A DNA stretch of 64,000 nucleotides. It comes from Hyposmocoma kahamanoa (taxonomy: Eukaryota > Arthropoda > Insecta > Lepidoptera > Cosmopterigidae). Shown here piece by piece: positions 33,125-43,837 of this stretch (position 1 is its first letter; the number at the start of each line of letters is the position of its first letter). The notes under the pieces are model-generated. The model searched no databases. It was not told where the DNA came from and worked only from the letters and a program-made list of their open reading frames with translations. The translations under genes and the position numbers were made by a program. The stretch covers positions 20,724,769 through 20,788,768 of the forward strand of contig NW_020654422.1 of NCBI RefSeq assembly GCF_003589595.1, in the 5' to 3' direction.

Positions 33125-33295
33125 AAAAAATCTGACCTCAAAAATTAATTAAGAATTACATCTATTTGTCAAGTTTTATTGAAATCGGCTACCGGAAAGT
33201 GCGCGAAACCGGATTCATTCCCTAGTACGCCCCTTAGAGGTGAAATATTTAATTAAAATTTGAAGTGGACCATTACCTACAATACGGAGTTCTAG
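33125..33295 (-). repeat. family F repeat, interrupted by the LINE
   Basis: Has CAAGTTTTATTGAAATCGGC, GAAAGTGCGCGAAACCGG, CCCTTAGAGGTG and TGAAGTGGACCATTACC, then breaks exactly where the LINE frame begins. The remaining family F terminus is found 1.6 kb away at 34865-34985. The LINE and later insertions may therefore have split one family F copy. Confidence 0.55.
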
Positions 33296-33296
33296 A

Positions 33297-34226
33297 ATGG
33301 TATCCAAGATAGATTGGTTCTGTTTGTCGCAGGTTATTATAGATGACACCTACATTAAAATTAATGGCAATGTAAAAAATCTGGGTATATTCATTGACAG
33401 GCAACTGTCTTGGGCACCTCAATTAACTGAGACCAGTCGCAAATTGTTTGCCTCTGCCGCATCTCTTAGACGGTTACGTAATTTCTTGCCTATTGCCACG
33501 AAAATTGCGCTTGCCCAAACTCTTCTTCCAATTCTCGATTATGCTGATGTCTGCTATCTGGATTTAACCGAAGAACAGCTCAACAAGCTCGAACGTCTAC
33601 AAAACTTTTGCATCCGTTTCATTTTTGGTCTGAGAAAATTTGATTATGTTTCTATTTACCGCAAGGAGCTGAAGTGGTTACCCATTAGACTTCGCCGGAA
33701 TGCTCATATTCTTAATCTTCTTTATGGCATCTTATTCATTCCTCACACACAACCTCATCTTTAGGAGCGATTTGAAGTCGCCCATCAATCCAACCCCCGA
33801 CTTCTGCGCTCATCTTCAACTCTCCAACTTAAGATGCCCCAGCATATGCATATTTCTCAGTACTACGACAAGTCCTTTACTGTTCAGGCTATTCGTTTGT
33901 GGAACGCTTTACCTTTGTCTATTCAACAAGCAAAATCATTGAATATTTTCAAAAATATGGTAAAAGAACACTAGCTAACTTTAGTGTGACTTGAACTGCT
34001 TAGGTATTTTTATGTTTTAAAATTGTTTTAGTTTTTATAGGTGTAGGAATATATAGAAGTTTATGATATTCAGATATATGTATTGGTTTCATTATTTATA
34101 AATATACATATGTATATTTGTCTTTATTTATTGCTTTTCTATCTATTGATTAGTAATTCTTCATACACCGCCGTCTTTTTCCTGTAAGTTATAGAATTAC
34201 TTCTATCCAAAGGTTGTCTGGCACAA
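33297..34226 (+). pseudogene. LINE reverse transcriptase C-terminal third (CR1/Jockey-like), one in-frame stop
   Basis: 226 codons in one frame (33297-33974) with a single UAG at 33762-33764. Landmarks in order: VKNLGIFIDRQLSW (residues ~27-40), SLRRLRNFLPIATKIALAQT (~54-73), LLPILDYADVCYLDL (~76-90), LERLQNFCIRFIFG (~97-110), LKWLPIRLRRNAHILNLLY, and after the stop LLRSSSTLQLKMPQ and IRLWNALPLSIQQAKSLNIF. These are the post-catalytic thumb and C-terminal motifs of CR1/Jockey-type enzymes. The palm with FADD is missing, so the copy is 5'-truncated. The ATG is not a true start. About 250 bp of 3' UTR runs to GGTTGTCTGGCACAAATCGC and an AAT-repeat tail. With only one disabling change it is fairly young. 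Confidence 0.8.
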
Positions 34227-34256
34227 ATCGCTTAATAATAATAATAATAATAATTT
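34226..34256. repeat. AAT microsatellite shared by two LINE tails
   Basis: About seven AAT units. The plus-strand LINE ends into it from the left and the minus-strand LINE ends into it from the right (TTTCATTTATTTCAG on the plus strand). A second AAT tract lies at 34328-34346. Confidence 0.7.
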
Positions 34257-34740
34257 CATTTATTTCAGACCATGTCCATAGTGTGTTAGTTACAAAATCT
34301 TATAGCCTATGTTAGTATGAACAATTCAATAATAATAATAATAATAAACTACATTAAATTATAAACTAAGCCCCTGGAACACATATGCACTAGGTTCCAG
34401 TGCTTCCAAAAAGCGCAAGCCGGCTGTTCCCAAACTGAATTCAGAAGGCTGTTGGAACCATCACGAAAACGTCGCATCAGGGAGGCTGATCTCTTGCGTA
34501 TTATCGCACTGAAGGTGTCAGTACGCGCCTCCGCGAACATGCCTGATGCGCTGCAGGAGCGTGGCAGTCCCAACAGCATTCTGAACCCGTTATTATATTG
34601 TACACGCAGGGCGTTGGCCGCCCTTTTAGTGTAACTTGTCCACAGACTGCACGTGTAAAAGGTCTGACAAAACGCCTTAAAAAGGGTGATCTTGACATTC
34701 CCATTACAACGCGCAAACCTGCCATAAAGCGATATGATAT
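34257..34740 (-). pseudogene. LINE reverse transcriptase C-terminus, second family
   Basis: On the minus strand, joined over a frameshift near 34560: LWTSYTKRAANALRVQYNN and then MLLGLPRSCSASGMFAEART, DTFSAIIRKRSASLMRRFRD, WKHWNLVHMCSRG and a stop at 34349. The pattern is R-VQYNN-x-FR-x-LLGLPR-x-CSAS-MF-x-x-A. I know it from insect non-LTR reverse transcriptase C-termini but cannot place the clade. About 95 bp of 3' UTR ends CTGAAATAAATGAAATTATT in the AAT/ATT tract. A frameshift and truncation make it dead. Confidence 0.65.
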
Positions 34741-34744
34741 GAAA

Positions 34745-34862
34745 ATTTGCTGCTTAAAGCGATAAGACCGCCCATTGTATTACCACTTATTTTTAATTTA
34801 ACTGTATTTGATTTGTTTCCTTTTTTGGTGTACAATAAAGAATTTTTGTATTGTATTGTATT
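34745..34862 (+). mobile_element. LINE 3' end/SINE with GTATT tail
   Basis: TGCTTAAAGCGATAAGACCG, CCCATTGTATTACC, GTGTACAATAAAGAATTT and a GTATT-repeat tail. Same 3' end as at 21.7 and 51.9 kb, and the best preserved of the three. Confidence 0.65.
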
Positions 34863-34864
34863 AT

Positions 34865-34985
34865 ACCTTCTTTTCAAGAAAAAAATAATCTTCTAAATCG
34901 ATTCGCAAAATGTAAACGCATAACATACACACAAAAAAAATCAGTCGAATTAGAACCTCCTCCTTTTTTAAAGTCGGTTAAAAAT
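34865..34985 (-). repeat. family F terminal part
   Basis: CGCATAACATACACAC, GTCGAATTAGAACCTCCTCC and TTTAAAGTCGGTTAAAAA. Complements the truncated copy at 33125-33295. Confidence 0.65.
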
Positions 34986-35104
34986 TATCATATCATTTTT
35001 ATTTGGAAATAATTTCATAGCTAACTAACAAAAAAGACTTTATAAACGATTACCACAGGCTTCTTACCACGATTTGACTTTTTAGACTTCTCTCTATTTT
35101 TCAG

Positions 35105-35260
35105 AGTGGTCACGTTTTGTGGTCACGGGTTGGCTGGCGAGCGGCAGTTGACAGCTTTAGGAGTAGTCTGTCTAACCTGTCACATCCATCACATACATCT
35201 GTCTACCCGGTTTCGAGGTCAACTAAGAATAACCACGAAAGTCTTCAAATCTATATTAGA
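35105..35260 (-). repeat. family R, second Penelope-like end
   Basis: GTGGTCACGGGTTGGCTGGC, GGCAGTTGACAGCTTTAGGA and AACCACGAAAGTCTTCAAAT. It matches 59.75-59.90 kb, where the block is followed by a GTGACCACGG...CCGAAATATCGG arrangement like a Penelope terminal repeat. Block order differs between the two, so one is rearranged. Confidence 0.4.
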
Positions 35261-35679
35261 AATCAGTTTAGAGACTTTGTAACTCACAGTTAAACTACGT
35301 ACTTTTAAGACAAAACGTTGCACAGCTTTTTACGTAAGATTAAAACCATTAAGACAAAACAAATAGACAATAAACTTTGTAAGTTCCATTGTTAACTAAA
35401 TCAGATATGAGATATCTTGCACGAGCTGAGTTATGGTGAAGGTATGACATTAGCGGTGAAGTGTAGGTTAGCTTACATTCATGCATTGTCCATTTGTGTA
35501 TACTAATGACCAGAGACTGGTGGAAACTAATCGGCATATTCGGCAGGTTATCCCGTACTTAAATAGAGCTGCATACAAAAATATCACTATTTTTCTTTGT
35601 GAGTAGTGATCATATTGATTCAATATAATGATGACGCTTTATCACTGACGGCTGGTCCCGTATACACTTTAACTACCTC
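35261..35679. other. no gene recognised
   Basis: Nothing recognised. Confidence 0.4.
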
Positions 35680-35765
35680 TCTTCTCCCGGGAGGAGAGAA
35701 ATATTCGTAGGCCTTCATTTATTTCTCTCGCAAGATCGGGTGTAATTGTTACGCTGGAATAATAT
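35680..35765 (+). mobile_element. family C SINE body fragment
   Basis: TCTTCTCCCGGGAGGAGAGA, then TTCATTTATTTCTCTCGC and GGGTGTAATTGTTACG. The tRNA-like head is missing. Confidence 0.5.
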
Positions 35766-36718
35766 TCCGCCACCTATACGTGACGCAACCGGCAACACCT
35801 AGTCTCGTTACAAGAATCTGTCTAATTTGTTGAAATTTTATATCAATATTAGTTTTCATATCCCCATGTACTCTTCTTCGTAGTCTATCTAAATATACAT
35901 TTTTTACTTTGATTTATTACACCAAAACATATCCACAATTATTATGTTCACTTACAGTTACACTTATATGTATATTCAAATCCGCACATGCACTTACAAT
36001 AGATTACTGTATAGGCTTTAGGTTACTTTAAACACACACACGTTTTAAGATACAAATTAAATTTAAAATTAGAAGTTAAGAATGTTGAAAATTGTTACAA
36101 AAAACTGTTTGTTTTGACGTTGTTTGGAAATGTAAAAGTTAAACACTAAATTAAGTATAACTTAAAAATGTTAAATGTGTGTTTATGGCTATGGAAGAGC
36201 GTTGCCTCCTGATACAGGCTTGATAAGCTTAATAGGAGGTACCATCCAATGTAAATGTAAAGTTAATTGTATTATTGAAATAAACATTTTATTATTTTAT
36301 TTATTATTTTTTTATTATCATATAATCATAAGAAAAAGTAGCCGCAGTAAACAGTATTGCACAATCACTGATATTAGAAAATAAAGAAACATTTATACCG
36401 TTGCTCCTACTTGATTTATTGCAAAAAAAAACAATGGTACTAACTTAGTCTAATTTCCTTGTACAAGCAATAGGTATCTCGTTACGGAATTCTTTTCCTA
36501 ATTGCATTGGCCCTCATTAGCGAGCACCGAATTGCTGATTCAGTTTTTTCCTTTCCACATTTTAAGATCGGGGTCACCAAAATGTGCTAAATAGGCTCGA
36601 TTTGTATGTCTCTGTAAACGTAACTGTTGCTGCGGACGGAAGTTTTCTAAAAGGTTTGTAGATGACTGTACTTTTACGAAATATAGACCCGTTAAAAAAA
36701 TGTAATGTACACACAGAG
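35766..36718. other. no gene recognised
   Basis: Strongly AT-rich. 36290-36330 is a T-rich low-complexity stretch. Confidence 0.4.
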
Positions 36719-37022
36719 TGTTTTTTTATAATACCAAGTGACGGCACGAATGAGTCGTGCGCCTGGTGGTAAGCGACACACCTATCCATGACATTTGCAG
36801 TGTCACTTAGGGCTTTTAATCGCAAGGATATGGGCACAGCCACTTCGCCTGTCACTCTGAGACATAAGTTGAGAAGTCCTATGTGCTTGTAATTTCACCA
36901 TCACTGTTGCCCTTCTAAGCCGTAACGCAGCAATGCTCACATTATTGTTTGGCGGCACAAATAGGTAAGGTGGCAGTACGTCTCTTGCCGAATTCTTTCA
37001 CAAGTAGTTCTACTGCTACTAA
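36719..37022 (-). mobile_element. family A, full length
   Basis: Both ends present: ATAATACCAAGTGACGGCAC and AGTAGTTCTACTGCTACTAA. Confidence 0.8.
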
Positions 37023-37139
37023 ATGTGCAGTTGGTACAGAATATATGTTTTTCTACTCAGAGGTCGATTAATTGAATCATTACGGCGTCAAGTAGCTGCG
37101 TGTAGTTTTTAAGTTACGAACATTTACACAACACCTTTA

Positions 37140-37312
37140 ACTGCCTCTGTGGCCGAACGGTTACCATGCCGGACTGTCACGCAGAGGTCATAATGTTCGA
37201 TTCCCGTGTCGGGAGAAATAGTTATATGGCCTACATTTAGTTCTCTCGGGAGTTTGGGTGCAATTTGTGGTTATCGACGTGTGTGTGCGATACAGTCCGC
37301 GATATAGGGTGA
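37140..37312 (+). mobile_element. tRNA-derived SINE, family C
   Basis: CCTCTGTGGCCGAACGGTTA, then GTTCGATTCCCGTGTCGGGA, TTTAGTTCTCTCGGGAGTTT. The B-box is shifted by a small change (CATAATGTTCGATTCC). The 3' part is decayed after GCGATATAGGG. Confidence 0.75.
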
Positions 37313-37385
37313 TAAAACCGCTAGAAAATTATAACTTTCCTTAAGGAGACCCGTGCGATTAGTATACGAATAATGAGTTGATGAT

Positions 37386-37645
37386 ATTGTCATCAAACCA
37401 TTTATACGTCACACTACTGGGCACGGGTCTCTGCTCAGGCGAGGGTTTAGGCCCTTGTCCACCACGCTGGCCCAGTGCGGGTTGTGGACTCTACACGTTC
37501 ACCGAGGATTGAGAACTTTCTTCGTAAAATGTTTTGCTTCACAGAAAAGCTCATGGTAAATTTCAAATTAAATTTCGAGAAGCTCAGAGGTGCGAGACCG
37601 GATTCGAACCCACGGCTTCTACTTGCGGGGCGGGAGGCTACCACG
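37386..37645 (-). mobile_element. tRNA-derived SINE, family B
   Basis: On the minus strand the head is CCGTGGTAGCCTCCCGCCCC with B-box GGGTTCGAATCCGG, then CGCACCTCTGAGCTTCTCG. The body has GAGCTTTTCTGTGAAGCAAA, CCGCACTGGGCCAGCGTGGT and CAGAGACCCGTGCCCAGTAG. It is the most complete family B copy here. Confidence 0.7.
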
Positions 37646-38954
37646 GTTTTGTTTGTTTTTGTACATTCTAATAATTTTGACTAATGGATGTATAGAATAT
37701 GTCCGATCTAAAGGTGTTTCGAAACACAGTGATTTCGACTTAGCGCGTTTGTGCACTGTATCTCGTTCCGAATCCGAGACTACACAAATCTAGAAAACTC
37801 GGATCCATTTGTGATGTCGCTTATGCACTATGTCCGAGAAAATACGAAATCGCTTGTGCACATAGAGAAAAAATTATTCCTGTGACACTTCGGACCGTCA
37901 TTTCCCGGATTCGGAACTGACATGAATCGGACGTAGAGGCCTCATTAAAAACCAGCGCCACAGTCACACAATTTTGACAATTCTTTTTGGACAATAGTTG
38001 ATTTAACTCACAAATTAGAATGATTTAGTAGGAATCAGGTTCACCTTCTCGCTCAGAAACCCATCTGATCTCGAGACTACCCGAAAATCAGCACGCAGTT
38101 ATGGCTGTGACTGAAGCTGAATGAGGTCCTTCTGCATATGTCACAGCCGCACAAATAGCAAAATATTGTAGTAGGTATCTTTTGTATATTGCTTTTTGAC
38201 TGTTTTGTTTGCCTATTTTATTCAGAGCCACATGTTGTGGATTTGCAATATATATCTATTCTATTCTACTCTAATATTGATAGGTATTGCATAATACCGT
38301 CCTATTTGTCATAGATCACATTTAATCGATGTAGATGTAGTTTTTTCACTCCTGCGCCTCTGATTCTAAAGATAGTTGATCTTTTCGAGCTCAATCGATC
38401 TCTATACATGTCTGTGAGTCGATGGCTATCGTTATTGTGAAGTTAGACGCGTTAATTAAGGACCGTGTTTAAAGTGCGAGTGGGCGGTGAATAGGCCCCA
38501 CAGGCGATGCGTGTTCTTAAGGTGACATTAACTTAAACTAAAATGCGGTTTGTTTTTGTTCTTTTTTACTATTTCTTTACTTGTTTTACGTATCCTACAT
38601 GCTGATCCGGGTTAGAATATCGACTGTGAACTGGCAACCGGTACTATCTCAATTTCATAAAGATTTCACTTTTCAATACCTTTTCATGCTATTTCATACT
38701 CTGCAGCGGCGTTGCAAGAAATTCCATTGTTTTTAATAGCATGTGTAATATAAATATTTAAAAACTATGCATTTTTATTTAATAAACCAGATGCTGTATA
38801 AAGGATGCAAACTAGTTATGTCTATGTGTAGATATGTCTATTTCTATTCTATTTATCGTGATAGAGTAACAAAACGTTAAAAATGCATGTGTTGTTGGAT
38901 TATCATGTTTTGAATTTGAGTCGCCTTTATCGTGAATGGCATAAAGTCCATATC
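37646..38954. other. no gene recognised
   Basis: 37700-38160 is less AT-rich, with several TCCGA-type words (GTCCGATCTAAA, GTTCCGAATCCGAG, ATTCGGAACTGACA, ATCGGACGTAG). No coding or repeat match in the window. It may be low-copy or an unrecognised element. Confidence 0.35.
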
Positions 38955-39110
38955 GATTTCTTAGGTTTCCACAATCGGTATTCAGACCTAAATCGTGTAT
39001 ATTTTATATATCCATGACTGTGCAACTTGTCAAGGGCCCGAAATGTTAGTTTGTTTGAAAAACATAAATACACAATTTAGATCCAAAAATTTAGCTTCAT
39101 TTCCTAGACA
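38955..39110. repeat. inverted pair of family P fragments
   Basis: A reversed end (TTCTTAGGTTTCCACAATCG, GACCTAAATCGTGTATA) is followed directly by a forward piece (CATGACTGTGCAACTTGTC, AAGGGCCCGAAATG, TTTGTTTGAAAAAC, CATTTCCTAG). Same head-to-head layout as at 48.9 kb but more decayed. Confidence 0.6.
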
Positions 39111-39159
39111 TAGTCTAATTTTAATTTGAAATGTAAATAAAAAAATCTTGAATGTATGA

Positions 39160-39465
39160 CTGTATTTCATTGGGTAAGTAATCATCATTACCTAAGAGTC
39201 CTTTCATTCTTTTTCTTCTTCCTATCCTTATCTCACTCTAGGTGGAGTTGGCACAAATATTTTTCTTCCGCTTTCCATACTCACACCTTTCTTATCCATA
39301 TCATGTCATCTTTCACACAATCCATCTATCTTTTCTTTAGCCCCCTTTCCCCTTATATCCCTCCACATTCACACCTAATACTCCTCTCGTCACATGACAT
39401 TCTTCCCTCCGCATAACATGTCCATATAACTTAACCTATTACTTCTCATATTTTCCGTCACTACC
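39160..39465 (-). pseudogene. LINE reverse transcriptase C-terminus (RTE-like, third type)
   Basis: Translating the minus strand with frame changes gives YGHVMRREECHVTR, then VNVEGYKGKG, KERWIDCVKDDM and KGVSMES. These match the well-known insect endonuclease-reverse transcriptase tail: R-W-YGHV-x-RR-x-x-x-x-V, GYRGRGRPKKRWMDCVKDDM. Several frameshifts and stops are present. T- and C-rich appearance on the plus strand comes from this Lys/Glu/Gly-rich tail. Confidence 0.55.
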
Positions 39466-39667
39466 TAAAAGTTATATCATGTAAATATATCACCCAGAAA
39501 GATTCTTTGTTGGCTATGAGCCGATAAAGATATTTAGTTACCACAACAACAAAGTTACTATCGTCACGGAACTACAAAATGAGTATTTATTTACATTTCC
39601 ATGACATTGTTATTAGAACTATACACATCTGTCCTATGTCGTCAATAAATATTTTTTTCTGGTTATA
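39466..39667. other. no gene recognised
   Basis: Nothing recognised. Confidence 0.4.
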
Positions 39668-39927
39668 CCACTCCTTGTGAAAGAGAAATATTGCCACCTT
39701 ACCTATTTCTGCCGCTAAGCAGTAATGCGAGCACGGTGATGACAAATCGGACACATGGGACTTGTCAACTTATGTCGCAAGGGTGACGGGCGCAGAGTGG
39801 CGGTATCCCTCTCTAGATCTTTGCGATTTAAAGCTCTGAGTAGCGCTGCAACTGTTATGGACAGGCGTGTCACTTACCACCAGACACACAACTTGTTCGT
39901 CCCTTCACTTGGTATCATAAAAAAAAC
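39668..39927 (+). mobile_element. family A with internal deletion
   Basis: CCACTCCTTGTGAAAGAG to CTTGGTATCATAAAAAA. About 40 bp around the TTCCGGTTTTGAAGG block are missing. Confidence 0.75.
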
Positions 39928-40254
39928 AAATATATCGACTTTATCTTCCACGTCGAACTTAATGTTGTTTCGATAAATAAATAAAATACTTCTTCGCCTT
40001 AAACTTTCCATAGTAATTAATTAAACATTTGGATGTTCTTACTTTCATCTTGTTTTTGTGCGTTATTATTTTTAATTAAATGGGAATTTTCAAATTTGAA
40101 CTTCGGTTATTGTTATAAATGGTATTTATTATAAACGATTATTTGACAACATTCTTGTACTTAATTAATGAACAAAGTTTACTAAATCTAAAAAAGAACT
40201 TTTGAATAATTGTTAATGAGTTTAGGAAAAAATATAGTAAAACTTTTTTTTAAA
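39928..40254. other. no gene recognised
   Basis: AT-rich. Nothing recognised. Confidence 0.4.
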
Positions 40255-40530
40255 TAAGTGCGCATTGGACCTCTCCCTCACCCGATGGGAAGTGGTGATG
40301 AAGTCGACGGTGGAGTATGTATACCTAAATAATGCCTATTCACCCTCGCGTTGAAAAGTCCCAAGTTATACTGTTCGGGGAATCAGTCTTCAGGCAGGGA
40401 ATTCCACTCCATAGCCGTTCACCATAGGTATAAACGTGGAACAGAAAGGCTTTGTGCGAATACTTGAAATATCCATAACATAGGGGTGGAACCCCGGCCT
40501 ACTTCTAGTCCACCGATAATGGAAACTTAT
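40255..40530 (-). pseudogene. LINE C-terminus, family J
   Basis: The most diverged family J copy. On the minus strand it reads YVMDISSIRTKPFCSTFIPM, followed by GVEFPA. Compare VVDIPPIRTKRFASSFLMRT elsewhere. The UTR part (CCTATTCACCCTCGCGTTGA, AAGTTATACTGTTCGGGGAA) is well matched to the other two copies. Confidence 0.55.
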
Positions 40531-40844
40531 ATAACTTACACAATACGTGACCACCGTACTGCAGTAAAAATAAATACACAAAGGTACTTAAACTTTAACA
40601 ATTCACAATTCCTGTAAGAAAACACGCTAACTGTTAAATAACTCAACTGTAGCTTAAAAAGGTAAAATATATAAAGACTTAACCAAACTATGGTCTCATT
40701 AAGTTACTCTTATGGTAAACAGTAAAAATACCAGTACAACAGATAACATCTGTGAACTATTGTAACCTTAGTGCTGGTGTACGGACCTCGTATCACACCG
40801 ATAATTTTATTTAAAACAAATTGAACAGTAAAGTTAACGGACAG
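40531..40844. other. no gene recognised
   Basis: Nothing recognised. Confidence 0.4.
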
Positions 40845-41105
40845 TTTTAGCAGCGGTAGAGCTCGTTGTGAATAATGCTACCATAACTATTTCTGGCGTG
40901 CCACTGCTACTACTACGGGTTGCACTAGCTAGGGGCATCGCTAGTAGCAGTTGCAGAACCATTCTGAGTTTTAAATCGCAAAGTTCCGAAGGGTACTGCA
41001 ACTGCGCCTGTCGCCTGTAATATCACCAATTCCTTTCACCCTTCAAAACTAGAACACTGTAATGCTCATATTACCTGTTTGGTGGCAGAAATAGGTAACG
41101 TGACA
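40845..41105. mobile_element. two family A fragments in opposite orientation
   Basis: 40845-40912 is a plus-sense 5' end (TAGCAGCGGTAGAGCTCGTT, ACTATTTCTGG). 40930-41105 is a minus-sense body (CAGTTGCAGAACCATTCTGA, TGGCAGAAATAGGTAACG). Confidence 0.6.
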
Positions 41106-41734
41106 ATAGTTTCCTAAAATAACACGTTTATAAAGCGAACGTGGAGGGAAATGTTGTGAAAGGTCAATTTCGGCGTACATTAGAGACCTCGACACGATGC
41201 AACGCCAGCGCGTCGTGTACCCGACATTGGGCACTATACAGTAGTCGCTTAGTACTGGCATTGCGTCCACAAATTGGTTAGGGATACTACGTTGCATCGC
41301 CGCCGCGCGGGTGTGTTGTCGACGCTGTGAGGGGTCACTTATCTCAACCGGAAAGATTGATGAAGTTGTCTACACATCTAACTGCAAGACGTGTCATATT
41401 TTATATTTTATACCGCAACTTGGCCACCAATCGATTGTCACCTTATGGCATGTTTACTCTGGGTCGATTGCCACATTCTTCAGACTACTTCGCCTTCGCT
41501 GTTTACACTGAGTCGACAACCGCCTTTGCCGAAACCAACAAGTCATTATAAATAATAAATGTTTACGCACAGAGACACTACAAATCGTTTGAAACGGTCA
41601 AGAAACTGATCGGGTAGTATACTCGTCGTGGTGGAACGTGGCTGTCGACACGTTGAAACTTGTTTGGTCGCGCGTTGTTTACCGAAGGTGAGTACACCTA
41701 GTCGATTCGGTTTACACTGCGTAGGTTTTTTTTT
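41106..41734 (+). other. unidentified GC-moderate segment ending in a strong splice donor
   Basis: Has fewer A/T runs than its surroundings and includes a CpG-rich patch (TCGCCGCCGCGCGGG, 41298-41312). GAAG followed by GTGAGT at 41689-41694 is a strong donor. Two overlapping plus frames of 66 and 74 codons (41311-41551) show no domain that I know. Options: a host exon, a retroelement fragment, or chance. Confidence 0.25.
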
Positions 41735-41905
41735 GAAACATGAGTGTTGTGCGCCTGGTGTTAAGTGACACACCTGTCCATAGAAGTTGCCGTGCCACTC
41801 AGAACTTTAAACCCAAAGATCTATTTAGCACTGGACCCGTCACCCTGAGACATAAGTTGACAAGGCCCACGTGCCTGTAATTTCACCAGCATCCTTACCC
41901 GGTCA
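41735..41905 (-). mobile_element. family A fragment
   Basis: GTGTTGTGCGCCTGGTGTTA to TTTCACCAGCATCCTTACCC. Confidence 0.65.
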
Positions 41906-42252
41906 CGCGGGTCTCGTGATATTAAATAGAAGGCTCGGTGCATATGAATTTTATTGTAGATATAAAGAAAGAGTAGAGGAAGGGAAAAGAACAGGTAAAG
42001 GCGTAAAGGCTGTAACAAAACATAATTGTAAATAAAAAATTATATACAGGTTATACTAATAAAGGAACTTACTCCACACTTACTAACTCCAGCTTTTGAA
42101 GCAGTTAGGTTACATTATTTAACTGGTCAGAATTTTATGTGAGGTCGAGCACGTGAGCTCGAGTCGGAAATTTAGAAGAGAGAGGCGATGGAAAGAAGAA
42201 TAGTAAGTAAGAGAGGGTGTAAACGAGACATTACCTTACTACACCTAGCAAT

Positions 42253-42522
42253 TTATTTCAATTTAATAGAGAATGAGCTATCAATATTAAGCAGACTTTC
42301 AAGGAAGACAATGAAGCCCCTGGCTGGCTCCAGGTGCACATAATACGAACCCGCCCGACACAGCTTCGGTGTAAGTGTCAGCCGCAATCCCAAGTAACGA
42401 AACGGGACCAAATCGATCCGTCTAATGGCTTCTAATTGTTTAGCTCGATATCGAGCCAGGATAGCCGCACCGGCATCGGTTGAGATGCTATCGCCGAAGA
42501 TAACCTCTCTGACAGTGTGCAC
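42253..42522 (-). other. unidentified 89-codon reading frame
   Basis: I do not recognise this protein. The frame is less AT-rich than its flanks and has a balanced residue mix: ARYRAKQLEAIRRIDLVPFR, then YLGLRLTLTPKLCRAGSYYV and HLEPARGFIVFLESLLNIDS. It is a better candidate for true or former coding than other short frames here. It could be a retroelement fragment or an exon. No Kozak-like context was used to choose the start. Confidence 0.3.
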
Positions 42523-42771
42523 GCTTCGTTATTAGTTTTTCAAGATGGAATCTCTACTGGCATTGTTATTTGCTGTATTTTTTGTACGGTCGTTTGCAAT
42601 GCGCTATAGATTGTTATTAATAATCCGCATTTAGTTTGCTCGTTTATTGATATGAGTACGGCACTGGGGGAAAAAGGAATTATTTGTTTATTCATCTATT
42701 TATCTAAAAAACCGTAGATCTAGTCCCTCGCATAGTGAAAAAAAAGTTTTTATATGAGAGGGATGGTGATG

Positions 42772-42940
42772 GCCGCGGTGACTTAGCACTGTGCGAGGAG
42801 GTCCGGCGTTTCGGTAGGACCAATTTAGAATTGAGCAGAGTCCGGAGTCAATTCTGTTGCTCTGGTATTTAGAGAACAGGAAATTCCCTAGTTTGAGACC
42901 AGGTTAGTGGTGTGGTTGTCTATCACATTGTTATTATATT
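42772..42940 (+). mobile_element. family E SINE body
   Basis: AGTCAATTCTGTTGCTCTGG, GAAATTCCCTAGTTTGAGAC and CAGGTTAGTGGTGTGGTTGT match the copy at 43.8-44.1 kb. The tRNA-like head is poorly preserved (GTGACTTAGCACTGTGCGAG). Confidence 0.55.
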
Positions 42941-43184
42941 TTACTTGGATGAGGTTGACATTTTTACGGTTGACGGTTACGGCGGAGACCACGCTACAAA
43001 AGCTTACGGGGACATGATAGGGGACACTGTTCCGTACAAGTCGCATTTAGCTGTTTACCCAGTTGCCCCAATCAAAAAATACTTGTTTAAACAACGAACG
43101 AAAACATCTTGTATGTATGCAGTATTGTGTAGTACCTATCCCTTTTTTTGTGAAGATAAGTCTTTTTTTGTATAAATAATAGAC

Positions 43185-43430
43185 ACACGATTGGCCTCAA
43201 TTTCACCTGATGTTAAGGGACGATGTCACAGACGTTTGTCTAAAAAACACCTATTCACTCTAGCATTGAATAGCCACAAATTATACTTTTCGGGTAACAC
43301 AGTATTCCATTTCTTCGCCATACGCATCAGAAAGAAGGAAGCTATAAGATAGTGCGAATGGGTGGTATATCAACGACATAAGGAAGGAGTGTTTCGGGCC
43401 TTCTAGTCGACCGAAGGAGAAACGGTGAGG
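43185..43430 (-). pseudogene. LINE C-terminus, family J
   Basis: On the minus strand SPFLLRSTRRPETLLPYVVD, then IPPIRTIL. The remainder is frameshifted. The 3' UTR matches GATTGGCCTCAATTTCACC and TGATGTTAAGGGACGATGTC. Confidence 0.65.
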
Positions 43431-43837
43431 TGGAACTAAACACGAAAGGTAATTTTTCTTTAACTATTTTCCCTTTCAAGTGTTTATGTAAACTATGTGC
43501 GATATATGCAAAGGTAACTGGAAATAAGAACAATTGACCCCATAATGTCTTAACTTAAAAAAGATGGAATTGGGTAAACGCGATTTGTAAATTCCAAAAA
43601 ATACTAAATGAATCTTAGTGCGAACAATAGGATTGTTTATATTTATAAATAAATGTTTATTTACTTATAAACGAGAATATAAGTTTATTGGTTCCGTTCA
43701 GTAATTTTTTTAAAGTTTCAAGTCATGGTCATAATAATATTATTATGAACCATTGTACTGTTATATTATTGAAATATAACGTTTCAATTTTTGCTTCTTA
43801 TATAGATAAAAAAAAATTTGAGTTTTTATGACACGGT

